64,000 bases of DNA from Paraburkholderia sp. ZP32-5. GTDB lineage: Bacteria > Pseudomonadota > Gammaproteobacteria > Burkholderiales > Burkholderiaceae. A model generated the notes under the pieces. The model searched no databases, was not told the DNA's origin, and was given only the letters and a program-made list of their open reading frames with translations. Of the stretch, positions 7,773 through 16,354 are shown piece by piece; the stretch's first letter is position 1; each line of letters opens with the position of its first letter. The translations under genes were made by a program, and so were the position numbers. Location: the NCBI RefSeq assembly GCF_021390495.1, contig NZ_JAJEJP010000001.1, positions 3,968,001 through 4,032,000 of the forward strand, in the 5' to 3' direction.

Positions 7773-10541
7773 ATGGGAGCGCAAGACCTTAGTTCAATAA
7801 TGACGTCTGGTATTTACCAGACGGACCGCCTCCTCAAGCTGGACACGCCTCTTGGTTCTGACGTACTGCTACCGCAGCGTGCGATTGGGGAATCCCGCAT
7901 CGGCCGGAATTTCGAATTTACCGTCGATGTCGCATCGCTAAGCGGTGAAATCGAGCTGAAGACGCTGGTCGCGCAACCCGTCACCTTGTGGATTCAGCAA
8001 ACGGACAAGTCTTACCTCCCGCACCACGGCTATGTGCACACCGTGCGGAGACTAGGTGCCGATGGGCAGCTAACGAACTACCAGCTCACCTTTTCATCCT
8101 GGCTGCATTTTCTGAAGTTCCGCAAGGACGCGCGAATCTTCCAGGACGAAACAGTCGAGTCCATCCTGGAAGCGGTGTTTGCCGGGCATCCACAGGCACG
8201 CGGCGCGTATCGATTCGCGCTGCAAAAACCCACGCCGTCACGCTCGTTTTGCGTCCAGTACGAGGACGACTGGAATTTCGCTCATCGCCTGATGGAGTCG
8301 GAGGGGCTCTTCGGCATAGTTGAACAGGCGAGCGATGGCAAATCCCACACGCTCGTCATCACCGACGACCTGTACACGTGCGAGCCAGTAGAGCCGCAGC
8401 AGGTCGAGTTTTATCGCGCAGGTGTGAGCAGCGAAGCCGATGCGTTCGTGCAGTGGTCAGGAACACGGACGTTGCAAAGCGCGTCCTACGCAACGGCAAC
8501 CTTCGACTACAAGTCGCCAGCAGAAGACAAGTCGAAAGCGTCTCCGACAGTTGGCAATCAAGGCAACCTGCCGCAGCAGACGGAAGTCTACGAATATACC
8601 GGCCCGTACACCTACCAGGACAGCGACCGTGGCGACCATCTGGTCAGGCTGAGGCTGGAGGAATGGGAATCGCGCGCGAAGCGGTTCCACGGCGTTGGCA
8701 GCGTACGGCGAATCGATGCTGGACGGTGGTTCCAACTGGATGGGCATCCCGAACACGATCAGGACAAAGCTCAGGACCAGGAGTTCGCAGCTATCGCCGT
8801 GACGTGGTACATCGAAAATAACATCCCGGTGGGAGACAGCCAGCCGTTTCCGCACAGTCTGCAAAACGTGCTGACGAAGGTGCGCACGACCCACGCAGGC
8901 GGTACGACCACACAACCCGTCAGGACAAGCGCCGGGAGCGACGGCTTTTTTCTCGCAGAGGTCGAGGCCCAACGCAGATCCGTGCCTTTTCGCAGTCCGT
9001 TTGAGCACACGAAGCCGGACATGCAGATGCAGACCGCCACGGTCGTGGGTCCGGCCGGCGAAGAGGTCTACACGGACAACTTAAACCGCATCAAAGTCCA
9101 GATGCATTGGGACCGCGTTAACGCCGGTGACGAGAATGCGTCCTGCTGGGTCCGGGCCGTCTATTCCGACACAGGCTCGGGATATGGCAGCGTACATGTG
9201 CCAAGGGTCGGCGAGGAAGTCGTCATCAACTGGATGGACGGCGATTGCGATCGTCCGCTCGTGACCGGGCGCCTCTTTAACGGCGACAAGACACCTCATT
9301 GGCACACCAATGGCCTGCTGTCGGGCTACAAATCGAAAGAGTACGGCGGCAGCGGATACAACCAGTTGGTACTCGATGACTCGACCGGCCAGAACCGCGC
9401 GCAGTTGTATTCGACGAGCACGAACGCTCACCTGCAGCTGGGTTATCTGATTGACCAGAACGGCAACAGTCGCGGTGCATACCTTGGCAGCGGCTTCGAT
9501 TTGAAATCCGATGCCTATGGTGCTGTCCGTGCCGGACAGGGCCTGTATGTGTCGACTCACCCCACGACGGGGCAGTCGAGCCAGCCGCTCGACGCTAGTG
9601 CCGCGCGGGAGCAACTGGGCAATTCCGAACAGATGATGGGGGCAATGTCGGATGCGAGCACGACGCATCAGGCCGAAAGCCTCAAGGACGGGCAAGACGC
9701 GCTCAAGGCGCTTACCGATGCAACGAAGAGCAGCGCGTCGGGTTCTGCGTCGGGTGGCAACACGGGCGGCGGAGGCACGGGCAGCGCGAACGTCTTCAAA
9801 GACCCCGTCATGGTGTTCGCCAGTCCGTCCGGCATTGCGCTGTCGACGCCGAATTCCACGCACATTGCGGCCGACCAGCACCTCAACCTTGTCAGCGGAC
9901 AAAGCACGCATCTCGCAACGGGCAAATCCTTGATTGCGAGTGTGGGGCAACGCATCAGCCTGTTTGTGCAGAACGCGGGCATGAAGCTCTTCGCCGCAAA
10001 GGGAAAAATAGAAGTTCAGGCGCACTCGGACAACATTGAGCTCACCGCGCAAAAGACTGTCAAGATACTGTCGGCTACCGAGAAAGTCGAAGCCGCTGCT
10101 CACAACGAAATTCTGCTGACTTCAGGCGGTGCGTACATCCGTATCGCGAATGGCAACATCGAGATTCATGCCCCCGGGTCAATTGACGTGAAGGGCTCGC
10201 AGCATTCATTCAATGGACCTGCCCAGCAGGACTATCCCCTTCCGCCGTTGCCGACGTCGAAATACGACGCCGCCATGCAGTATCTCTATCACGACAACGA
10301 GCCCGTTCAAGGCGCCAGGTATGTCGCTACGCTGACTGACGGCAGCACGCGCGAAGGCGTGCTGGATAGCCAGGGACGAATGAACCTGACGGATGTTCCA
10401 GCTGGTCCCGTCCAGGTGGCACTTGGACCGGACGCGCGAACCTACGCACGCAAGGACCAGACGAGCAATCCGGATTTCAAGGGTGAACAACTCTCCGAAG
10501 CGGATATCGATTCGCTCATCAACAAACACGGGGGAGCCTGA
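7773..10541 (+). CDS. vgrG: VgrG1, T6SS tip (spike) protein
   Basis: A 922-residue protein with the normal VgrG order: gp27-like hub (TDRLLKLDTPLG, about 10-380), gp5 OB-fold (RIKVQMHWDR, WMDGDCDRPLVTGR), and the DUF2345-type beta-helix/needle region (about 670-820). The C-terminus carries an extra about 100-residue domain with a transthyretin/SpaA-like pattern (VQGARYVATLTDGSTREG..GRMNLTDVPAG), which commonly docks cargo. The start is set at ATG 7773 (MGAQDLSS), not the in-frame ATG at 7755, because VgrG2 begins MGVQDLIS and 7755 has no ribosome site. The effector gene starts 2 bp after the stop. Confidence 0.95.
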   Translation: MGAQDLSSIMTSGIYQTDRLLKLDTPLGSDVLLPQRAIGESRIGRNFEFTVDVASLSGEIELKTLVAQPVTLWIQQTDKSYLPHHGYVHTVRRLGADGQLTNYQLTFSSWLHFLKFRKDARIFQDETVESILEAVFAGHPQARGAYRFALQKPTPSRSFCVQYEDDWNFAHRLMESEGLFGIVEQASDGKSHTLVITDDLYTCEPVEPQQVEFYRAGVSSEADAFVQWSGTRTLQSASYATATFDYKSPAEDKSKASPTVGNQGNLPQQTEVYEYTGPYTYQDSDRGDHLVRLRLEEWESRAKRFHGVGSVRRIDAGRWFQLDGHPEHDQDKAQDQEFAAIAVTWYIENNIPVGDSQPFPHSLQNVLTKVRTTHAGGTTTQPVRTSAGSDGFFLAEVEAQRRSVPFRSPFEHTKPDMQMQTATVVGPAGEEVYTDNLNRIKVQMHWDRVNAGDENASCWVRAVYSDTGSGYGSVHVPRVGEEVVINWMDGDCDRPLVTGRLFNGDKTPHWHTNGLLSGYKSKEYGGSGYNQLVLDDSTGQNRAQLYSTSTNAHLQLGYLIDQNGNSRGAYLGSGFDLKSDAYGAVRAGQGLYVSTHPTTGQSSQPLDASAAREQLGNSEQMMGAMSDASTTHQAESLKDGQDALKALTDATKSSASGSASGGNTGGGGTGSANVFKDPVMVFASPSGIALSTPNSTHIAADQHLNLVSGQSTHLATGKSLIASVGQRISLFVQNAGMKLFAAKGKIEVQAHSDNIELTAQKTVKILSATEKVEAAAHNEILLTSGGAYIRIANGNIEIHAPGSIDVKGSQHSFNGPAQQDYPLPPLPTSKYDAAMQYLYHDNEPVQGARYVATLTDGSTREGVLDSQGRMNLTDVPAGPVQVALGPDARTYARKDQTSNPDFKGEQLSEADIDSLINKHGGA

Positions 10542-10543
10542 CG

Positions 10544-12082
10544 GTGAGCTGGTCGATTGACGATTTCACCGCCACCTCCATGGAGGTCGGCCAATGGTGC
10601 TGGGGCACCCTCGAAGGGGCATTCAACGAGAAGCAGACTATTAGCCAGGTCATCGTCGATGCCGCCGTCGGCATGATTCCGCTCGTCGGGGACGTGACAG
10701 CCGTGCGCGACCTTCTGGCCGTCGGCATCGATATGAGCAAGGATCCGAAAAAGCGGCAGGAGGTCATGCAATGGGTTTTGCTCATCGTCCTTGTATTCGC
10801 GCTGATTCCAGTCGTGGGTGGCGTTATCAAGGGGGTTGGTCGCCTTGCCCTGCGGGTAGCCGAGGATGCCGCGAAAGACGCCGAACTCCTCAGCGAAGTT
10901 ATACAGTTCCTGAACCGCATGGGGCATGGTGATGCTCCCAAGTGGTTGAAGGCACTCGACATCGCTGCGTACCAGTCCCAGCTCCTGTCGAAACTCAAGG
11001 ACTTTTGCGCGACTGTCCGGCTTGCCATCGAGCGCTCGCTCAAGGCCCGTGTCGGTCAACTGCTTCCCGACGCGTGGCGCTCGCAGATCGAACGCGTTGG
11101 TGATGGTTTTCGGGCGCTTCAGGAGCTCGCGGACCAGATGGTGCCGAAAGCCATCAAAGAACTCGATGCGAAGCTGAAGACCCTCCAGAACATGGTCTAC
11201 CGTGGCGAAATTCATGAGATTGCGACGGGGGGTATGCCACGGGTGAATCGCGAGGCTGAAGCGTATCTGGAGGAAAGCAAGCTTGCGAGAGAGATACGGC
11301 AGGGCAAGTATGCTTCGACGGATTGTCTGGTGGACGACGCGCGGATTAAAGCCAGGTACCAATCCAAAATTGATGCCGGCTGGCCAGACATCCTCTCGGA
11401 CGTAAGCGCGAATGTACCCGCCTTTAAAGGCGAGCAGGTCTATCGCACACTCGCGACGTTTCACGGTGAAGTTACCGCACTCGACGCCGAACAGCTTGCG
11501 GGTCAGACGCTCTATCGTGCATTCGGCAATCCTTCGAAGCACGCGCCTTGGGGTAGCAAGGCCGCCGGCGGCCGCCAGCCAGCGTTTTGGGGAATTGGCA
11601 GTCCGCCCAAAAATGCGGAAGAATGGAGAGTCCGATCGGCGGTGTTGGATGAGTGGAACGGTAACGGATTTCTCGCCGTCGTACATCTTCCCAGCGATTT
11701 CGGAACACAAGTGCCGACCGCAAAGGCTTGGGCCGGTCAGATTGCGGAGCAGTTCGGCGACACAATTCCAGCACAATATCTGGAAGGTGGTGGCCGTCAG
11801 TTGGTCGTCGATCTGGGCGCACTCGCCACGGAAATCACGCGGATTGGAGAGAACGTGAAGGCAAGCGGTACAGCTCTCTCCCAAACGATCAACGGGGTTC
11901 GAGTCGATTTTTATCCAACTAACTGGACGAACGTCGAGGATGTATACGGGTACAGCAAATTCTCAGAGGACATATCCGGTTCGGCTCGCACGCGCCGGCT
12001 TGCTAGCGACGAAATACAAACCAAGGTAGCGAACAGTAAAACAGTCGTGGCGTCTCGTACGGCCGCGAGCGGTCAGGAGTAG
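10544..12082 (+). CDS. Putative T6SS toxin with N-terminal membrane region and unassigned C-terminal toxin domain
   Basis: A 512-residue protein encoded directly between vgrG1 and an immunity gene, which marks it as the cargo effector. Residues 38-100 hold a hydrophobic membrane-entry region typical of T6SS effectors (AVGMIPLVGDVTAVRDLLAVG, then a helix at about 75-97). A helical linker follows to about 290. The C-terminal 220 residues hold LYRAFG (323-328), AFWGIG (347-352), AWAGQIAEQ (395-403) and LEGGGRQLVVDLG (413-425). The LYR...GGGxQ pattern recalls NAD-using (ADP-ribosyltransferase or NADase) toxin tails, but this is only a resemblance; no catalytic assignment is made. The PD-(D/E)xK motif of the neighbouring PoNe is absent. 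Confidence 0.75.
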   Translation: MSWSIDDFTATSMEVGQWCWGTLEGAFNEKQTISQVIVDAAVGMIPLVGDVTAVRDLLAVGIDMSKDPKKRQEVMQWVLLIVLVFALIPVVGGVIKGVGRLALRVAEDAAKDAELLSEVIQFLNRMGHGDAPKWLKALDIAAYQSQLLSKLKDFCATVRLAIERSLKARVGQLLPDAWRSQIERVGDGFRALQELADQMVPKAIKELDAKLKTLQNMVYRGEIHEIATGGMPRVNREAEAYLEESKLAREIRQGKYASTDCLVDDARIKARYQSKIDAGWPDILSDVSANVPAFKGEQVYRTLATFHGEVTALDAEQLAGQTLYRAFGNPSKHAPWGSKAAGGRQPAFWGIGSPPKNAEEWRVRSAVLDEWNGNGFLAVVHLPSDFGTQVPTAKAWAGQIAEQFGDTIPAQYLEGGGRQLVVDLGALATEITRIGENVKASGTALSQTINGVRVDFYPTNWTNVEDVYGYSKFSEDISGSARTRRLASDEIQTKVANSKTVVASRTAASGQE

Positions 12083-12087
12083 ATTTG

Positions 12088-13200
12088 ATGGGGTACGTCA
12101 CAAGAGAATATGACATGCGGGATTCCGAGACACGTAAGCGCGTGTTTTGGTTGCTGAAGCGCTTGACCAGTTATTCGCTGTGGGCAAAAAAGCGAGACGC
12201 ATGGGAGGTGTTTGCCAGAGCACACGAGAATGCCGTCAGAACCTGGCCCAAAAGCGACCCCGAGCGGATGGACGCGAATTTGCTCCCCCGAATCTTCGAA
12301 ACGCTAAGTCTGTACAACAAGGGGCTCGAAGAACTCGGAAAGGGGCGTCGATTTGTATGGCGGACAGGTCAACCCCTCGAGGCCGCGATGGACAAAAGCG
12401 GAACCGTCCAAAACTATCTATACACCCATCCTGATTACTGGGAGCGAGGTGCACAGACTGCGCCCTACCCGGACAAGGTCGAAGCACTGAATCGACTGCT
12501 ACTTGCTTCCAGGTACGAGGGCGATTACGCACCTATCGAGGTGCCATTTGTGCCTCGCATGTCTGCCCGGTACTCGAGCCCGGGAGCGCTGCTAGACCCC
12601 GAACGTTATAGGTACCGGTTCTTCCAATTGGCTTATCCTGTCTTTCCAGCGGAAATGCCGGACGTGCCTGCAGCGACAGACCTCATCATCAGTTCAGGGC
12701 AGCAAGTTCCGGTGGACGGGATATGGGAGCCAGTCAACGTCGAGCGAGAAAGGGCCTTCGGCCTGGTGCCTTTGGGCGTGAAGAGTGTCGAGAACAATGG
12801 TTGCTTCAACTATCTGCTAAAGGAGACAAAGGCGCCCAATGTCAGGGGCCAATGGAACGAGGTTGAGTCTCGCACTGAACGTGTGGGCACCCATTGGCGC
12901 CTGTTGTGGGAAGACACGCGGTACAAGGACGGTGTTATTCCTGACGAGTCGGAATACTTCCTCGAAACCTGCCGTGGCGAAGATGTATTGCCGTCTGAGT
13001 CCGCGATAGGTGTCGAGGTCAGGACCGGCGATATTTGCCCTGTATCCGGAACCTGGGAAGCCAAGGGCTTCGAAGTGAAGCCGGTTGAAGTCACGAGGGG
13101 ACAAGTCATGCCCGATGTTCTCGCGCCGTCGCCGGGTTCGGGAGAACACCGCGTTCATTGGGCCACATGGCGTCTGGTAAAGCTCGCAGGCAAATCTTGA
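12088..13200 (+). CDS. Imm72-like immunity protein
   Basis: The product is 370 residues, taking ATG 12088 as the start; it is preceded by GGAG at 12076-12079 inside the end of the toxin gene, 5 bp before the start. The N-terminus (RKRVFWLLKRLTSYSLWAKKRDAW) is typical of the Imm71/Imm72 polymorphic-toxin immunity families. The C-terminus carries two related modules: SGQQVPVDGIWEP and RTGDICPVSGTWEAKG followed by GQVMPD. It lies next to the toxin in the same operon and should neutralise it. The second module is also found at the end of the PoNi protein encoded at 13821-14813. Confidence 0.78.
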   Translation: MGYVTREYDMRDSETRKRVFWLLKRLTSYSLWAKKRDAWEVFARAHENAVRTWPKSDPERMDANLLPRIFETLSLYNKGLEELGKGRRFVWRTGQPLEAAMDKSGTVQNYLYTHPDYWERGAQTAPYPDKVEALNRLLLASRYEGDYAPIEVPFVPRMSARYSSPGALLDPERYRYRFFQLAYPVFPAEMPDVPAATDLIISSGQQVPVDGIWEPVNVERERAFGLVPLGVKSVENNGCFNYLLKETKAPNVRGQWNEVESRTERVGTHWRLLWEDTRYKDGVIPDESEYFLETCRGEDVLPSESAIGVEVRTGDICPVSGTWEAKGFEVKPVEVTRGQVMPDVLAPSPGSGEHRVHWATWRLVKLAGKS

Positions 13201-13303
13201 TCACGCCATTCCCTGCCTTTGAGATGGGGCGATCCGTCGTGCCTTCGCGGTGCCGCTCGCATCGGCCGAGTACGGCTGTCTCTAACCCAACGGAGTCTCG
13301 CAA

Positions 13304-13588
13304 ATGAGCCGCAGATTTATCCTGAAAGACGACAAGACCGACCACGGTGGCGTAGTGCTTGATGGCATCGCCGGCTCGTCGTTCGCGGGCCCTCCGCTCG
13401 CGTATCTCGGCGCGCCTGTTCAGTGTCCCGCATGCAATAGCATGGGGATCATCATCACGGACGGCTCACCTCACACGCTGTCGGTCATGGACAAACAGGT
13501 CGCATTGGAAGGCGACTTGTGCCAGTGCAAATGCCAACCGCTGCCGAAGCTGGTTGCATCGCAGTCGACGGGGACGTTGTCGACCTGA
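13304..13588 (+). CDS. PAAR-domain spike-tip protein
   Basis: A 94-residue protein consisting of a single PAAR domain (DGIAGSSFAGPPLAYLGAPVQCPAC.. then DKQVALEGDLCQCKC). PAAR proteins sharpen the VgrG spike and carry metal through Cys/His ligands; here four cysteines are placed for that. It stands alone with no fused toxin, 103 bp after the immunity gene on the same strand, and so probably completes the vgrG1 spike. A separate weak promoter or read-through could drive it. Confidence 0.9.
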   Translation: MSRRFILKDDKTDHGGVVLDGIAGSSFAGPPLAYLGAPVQCPACNSMGIIITDGSPHTLSVMDKQVALEGDLCQCKCQPLPKLVASQSTGTLST

Positions 13589-13820
13589 CGGTTTGGTCTT
13601 TGGTGCTCAACTATCGTTGTTTACCCCGGACGGGCACATCGGGGATGTCGACAAGTTCTGCGTTTGCCTAGGTTTAGAAACGGCCCAGCATGCCTAGACG
13701 TTTCCTATTCCGTCCGTATTGGATGCCGAATCATCTTCCGTTTACTTTGCAAGCGACATCCTCATAAATTCACTTGCTGTATACAACAGCCTGCCCTTGC
13801 ATTGCGAACTCAACTGGCCG

Positions 13821-14813
13821 TCAGGCTTTACGTTCGAACTCCCACACCGCAGGTTGCGGCCGGTGCGCGCCGCTTCGGTCGGGTGCAAAGACGTCCGGCA
13901 TTGCGTCGCCCTGCTTTATTAGCACGCCAGGAACGTTGTGACCTTGTGCTTTCCAGATACCCGTCTCGGGGCAAACCTGGCCAGTTCGTACCGTGACGGG
14001 GCCGGCAGGAGGCGTTTGTCGCGGAGCGTTCTCCCGGAAGCTGCGCGCGAAGTCGACGAGGTCTTTGGGGTAGACAATGTGCTCGCGCAGCGAGGTGTCA
14101 TCCAGCTCAAGCAGATAGGCAAGTGCGGCCGCTTCGATGGCCCAGTAGCCAAAATAGAGGCCTTTTCTTTCCGACAGGTCAAGATGGCTGTCATGCCAGG
14201 CGACGCCGCTCACGGATGCATACCACTTCTCAAGATACGAATTCAGGTCCGCCAGGCTTTCGTCGTCCGAGTCACCGTACATGCTGTTGATGCAGTCCCG
14301 ATACGACTCATGAAACCAGGTGTCAACATCCAGGCGACCGTCCAAGCCGTAGTCCAACAGGTCCTCGTACAGCGCGTCTCGGCCTCGATAAAGAGGGTCC
14401 TGAAGCGCTGCGATACGCGGAAGCAAGTCCTGACGGTGCAGCAAAAAGCACAGTCCGATGAGTTGCATCGCGCGCTCGTACTCGCCAAGTTCACTTAGCC
14501 GAAAAGCGGGCCAGTCGGGCCGCTCAAACGCCACGCCCTGCCATTTCGCAAACTGTTCATAGTCGGCAACGATTCCGTCCAACTCATCGCGCATTTGCCC
14601 AATGGGTTCTCCTGCAGTGTATTGAAGCAGTAGTCGCTCAAAGCGGCTCTCGGCGCGAAACGACGCTGCGCCGGCACGCTTCTGCGCGTCCGTTCCGTTC
14701 GCTGGCAAGATGCGAGACCATTCTTCGACTGCCTCAGCATGAAACCCAGAAAGCCATTTGAAATAAGGTTCACTGATGAAGCGCTGCCGTCGTCGACTCG
14801 AAAAATCGTCCAT
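13821..14813 (-). CDS. PoNi-type immunity protein (DUF1910/DUF1911) with extra C-terminal module, copy 1
   Basis: A 330-residue protein. The N-terminal helical part (MDDFSSRRRQRFISEPYFKWL) and the C-terminal DUF1911 signature (YFGYWAIEAAALAYLLELDD, VYPKDLVDFAR) define the PoNi family, which protects against PoNe DNase effectors. Its start lies 2 bp after the PoNe stop, so it is the cognate immunity gene. Beyond residue about 270 it has an added segment (RTGQVCPETGIWKAQGHN.. GDAMPDVFAP) lacking in copies 2 and 3 but matching the end of the Imm72-like protein of the opposite cassette. Confidence 0.87.
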   Translation of the reverse strand: MDDFSSRRRQRFISEPYFKWLSGFHAEAVEEWSRILPANGTDAQKRAGAASFRAESRFERLLLQYTAGEPIGQMRDELDGIVADYEQFAKWQGVAFERPDWPAFRLSELGEYERAMQLIGLCFLLHRQDLLPRIAALQDPLYRGRDALYEDLLDYGLDGRLDVDTWFHESYRDCINSMYGDSDDESLADLNSYLEKWYASVSGVAWHDSHLDLSERKGLYFGYWAIEAAALAYLLELDDTSLREHIVYPKDLVDFARSFRENAPRQTPPAGPVTVRTGQVCPETGIWKAQGHNVPGVLIKQGDAMPDVFAPDRSGAHRPQPAVWEFERKA

Positions 14814-14815
14814 CT

Positions 14816-16354
14816 TTAAGCCCTTCCATGTGTCTTGTTTAAACGCGCCTGCTTATCGTCAGCTGCCTTAGCTACTTCCGCCTCCGTATAGTGAAGGGGT
14901 ACGTCATGGTTGCCGTGGTCATGCTCCCGACCTTCCATCAAGGCGGCCTCGTGCTGAACTGCACTGGGCAGATAGAACGGAATGTACAGAATGTGCCGGG
15001 CGTATCCTGCTTTGCGAATGGCCTTAGCCATGACTGGTCCAACGGCGGCGGGTAGATTTTGAAAAACCCAAGCGTCTGTCATTTGTGCAATCTTCCCGCC
15101 TGCTGGCGCTATCGGGCCTGGAGCGGGCGTGGGCGTTGACGCGTCGGGCGTGGTTGGAGCGCCTGACGTTTGGCGCCGTCCTCCCTTCTTGCCACCGCCC
15201 TTCTTGCCGCCGGCCACCGCTTGCGAGGATGCTTGCGATCCGCCATCATCCTCTATCGGTGGTTCTAGTAGTTCGTCAGGCCGTGGAAGCACCTCTTCAG
15301 CGATTCGATTCGCCACCCCAAGCTTGGAGGACACGTTGGGTTTTCCGTCACCCTTCGGCTTCGATGCGACCCTTGACGACTTAGCTTCAACAATCGCAAA
15401 AGGCCTCCCGTTGTTGTTTGCAGGCGTCGCGCGCCAGACGCCGTCGATGCCCTGACCTCGCGCCCTGGGTGCGAAGAGCTTGTTGAGCTGACTATCGTCG
15501 TTTAGCTTGCCGAGGACCGTGTCGCTTGGCGGCTTCGGCCAATGGCCGAGCGCGCCCTGGTCGTGAGCCGCCCACCCAGAACCCCACTTCAGGTGCTCAT
15601 AGCAGTAATAGTCGGCGATGTGCTCACCGAGAAGCCCGGTGATTTTGTTCGTGATGTCCTTGACCGCCAGCTTGGCATTCACAACCCCGGTGGACGGCGC
15701 AGAGTTCGAGCGGTTGTGCCCCTCCTCGGCCTCAACACCCACCTTCCCGGGCTTCTCGGTCTCCTTACGCAGCGCGACCGAGCCTTCGGCCGAAGAGTTG
15801 GGCTGCTTCTTCTTCCAGTGCATGAGCTTGCGCTCGACGAACTGGGTCAACCAGTACGGCAGGTTCGTCTCAACAAAGCCGAGCGCCTCGCTGAACGTGG
15901 TCTGCGCCGCGGACGGCATCTCACGATAGAGCCACGACTTCTCGATGTGCTCGCGGGATTCGGTCAGCAGCGTCTTCAGCCCCGACGCATCGAAGAGCTT
16001 GTCGACCAGTTCTTCCGGGCTCGTCGGGCAGTGCGCGCGTTGAAGCACCAGTCGCAGAATATCGAAGAGCAGCGGCCCGTAGATGTCCGACTTGTGATTG
16101 ACGAGCCGAAACGTACGCTTGACCCCGGCACCGACCACGGGCACCCAGCCCACGACCGCGAACACCAGGTCGATGCCCGTCTCGATCTTCGTCATCTCGT
16201 CGGTGGCGCTGCGTGCATTCCATACGTTCCAGACGCTTTCCGACGTGTCGTAGACGTTCTGCGCGACATAGAAAAGCGGGAACGCGTTGGCCGCCATCGA
16301 GATGCCAATCTGCTCGACCGCGTCTTCGACGGCCTGTTGGTCGTTGTCGTTCAT
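14816..16354 (-). CDS. PoNe-type DNase effector of the T6SS
   Basis: A 512-residue effector. The N-terminal part has a membrane-prone segment (IDLVFAVVGWVPVVGAGVKR, about 61-80). The C-terminal nuclease domain shows the PD-(D/E)xK pattern: GEHIADYY (about 243-250), GIDGVWR (302-308, Asp) and IVEAKSS (321-327, ExK). PoNe DNases degrade target-cell DNA and are paired with DUF1911 immunity proteins, as here. The nuclease region is followed by a Gly/Lys/Ser/Thr/Pro-rich insertion (about 370-420) before a final segment (DAWVFQNLPAAVGPVM..). It overlaps the vgrG2 stop as ATGA, showing tight coupling to its carrier. Confidence 0.86.
   Translation of the reverse strand: MNDNDQQAVEDAVEQIGISMAANAFPLFYVAQNVYDTSESVWNVWNARSATDEMTKIETGIDLVFAVVGWVPVVGAGVKRTFRLVNHKSDIYGPLLFDILRLVLQRAHCPTSPEELVDKLFDASGLKTLLTESREHIEKSWLYREMPSAAQTTFSEALGFVETNLPYWLTQFVERKLMHWKKKQPNSSAEGSVALRKETEKPGKVGVEAEEGHNRSNSAPSTGVVNAKLAVKDITNKITGLLGEHIADYYCYEHLKWGSGWAAHDQGALGHWPKPPSDTVLGKLNDDSQLNKLFAPRARGQGIDGVWRATPANNNGRPFAIVEAKSSRVASKPKGDGKPNVSSKLGVANRIAEEVLPRPDELLEPPIEDDGGSQASSQAVAGGKKGGGKKGGRRQTSGAPTTPDASTPTPAPGPIAPAGGKIAQMTDAWVFQNLPAAVGPVMAKAIRKAGYARHILYIPFYLPSAVQHEAALMEGREHDHGNHDVPLHYTEAEVAKAADDKQARLNKTHGRA

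Noticed and set aside
10544..12082. Toxin1 as a second PoNe-type nuclease
   Set aside because: It lacks the GIDG..ExK nuclease motif and is paired with an Imm72-like, not a PoNi, immunity protein.
13589..13820. Small plus-strand gene between PAAR and PoNi (13719-13922)
   Set aside because: It overlaps the end of PoNi copy 1, has no ribosome site, and resembles no known protein.
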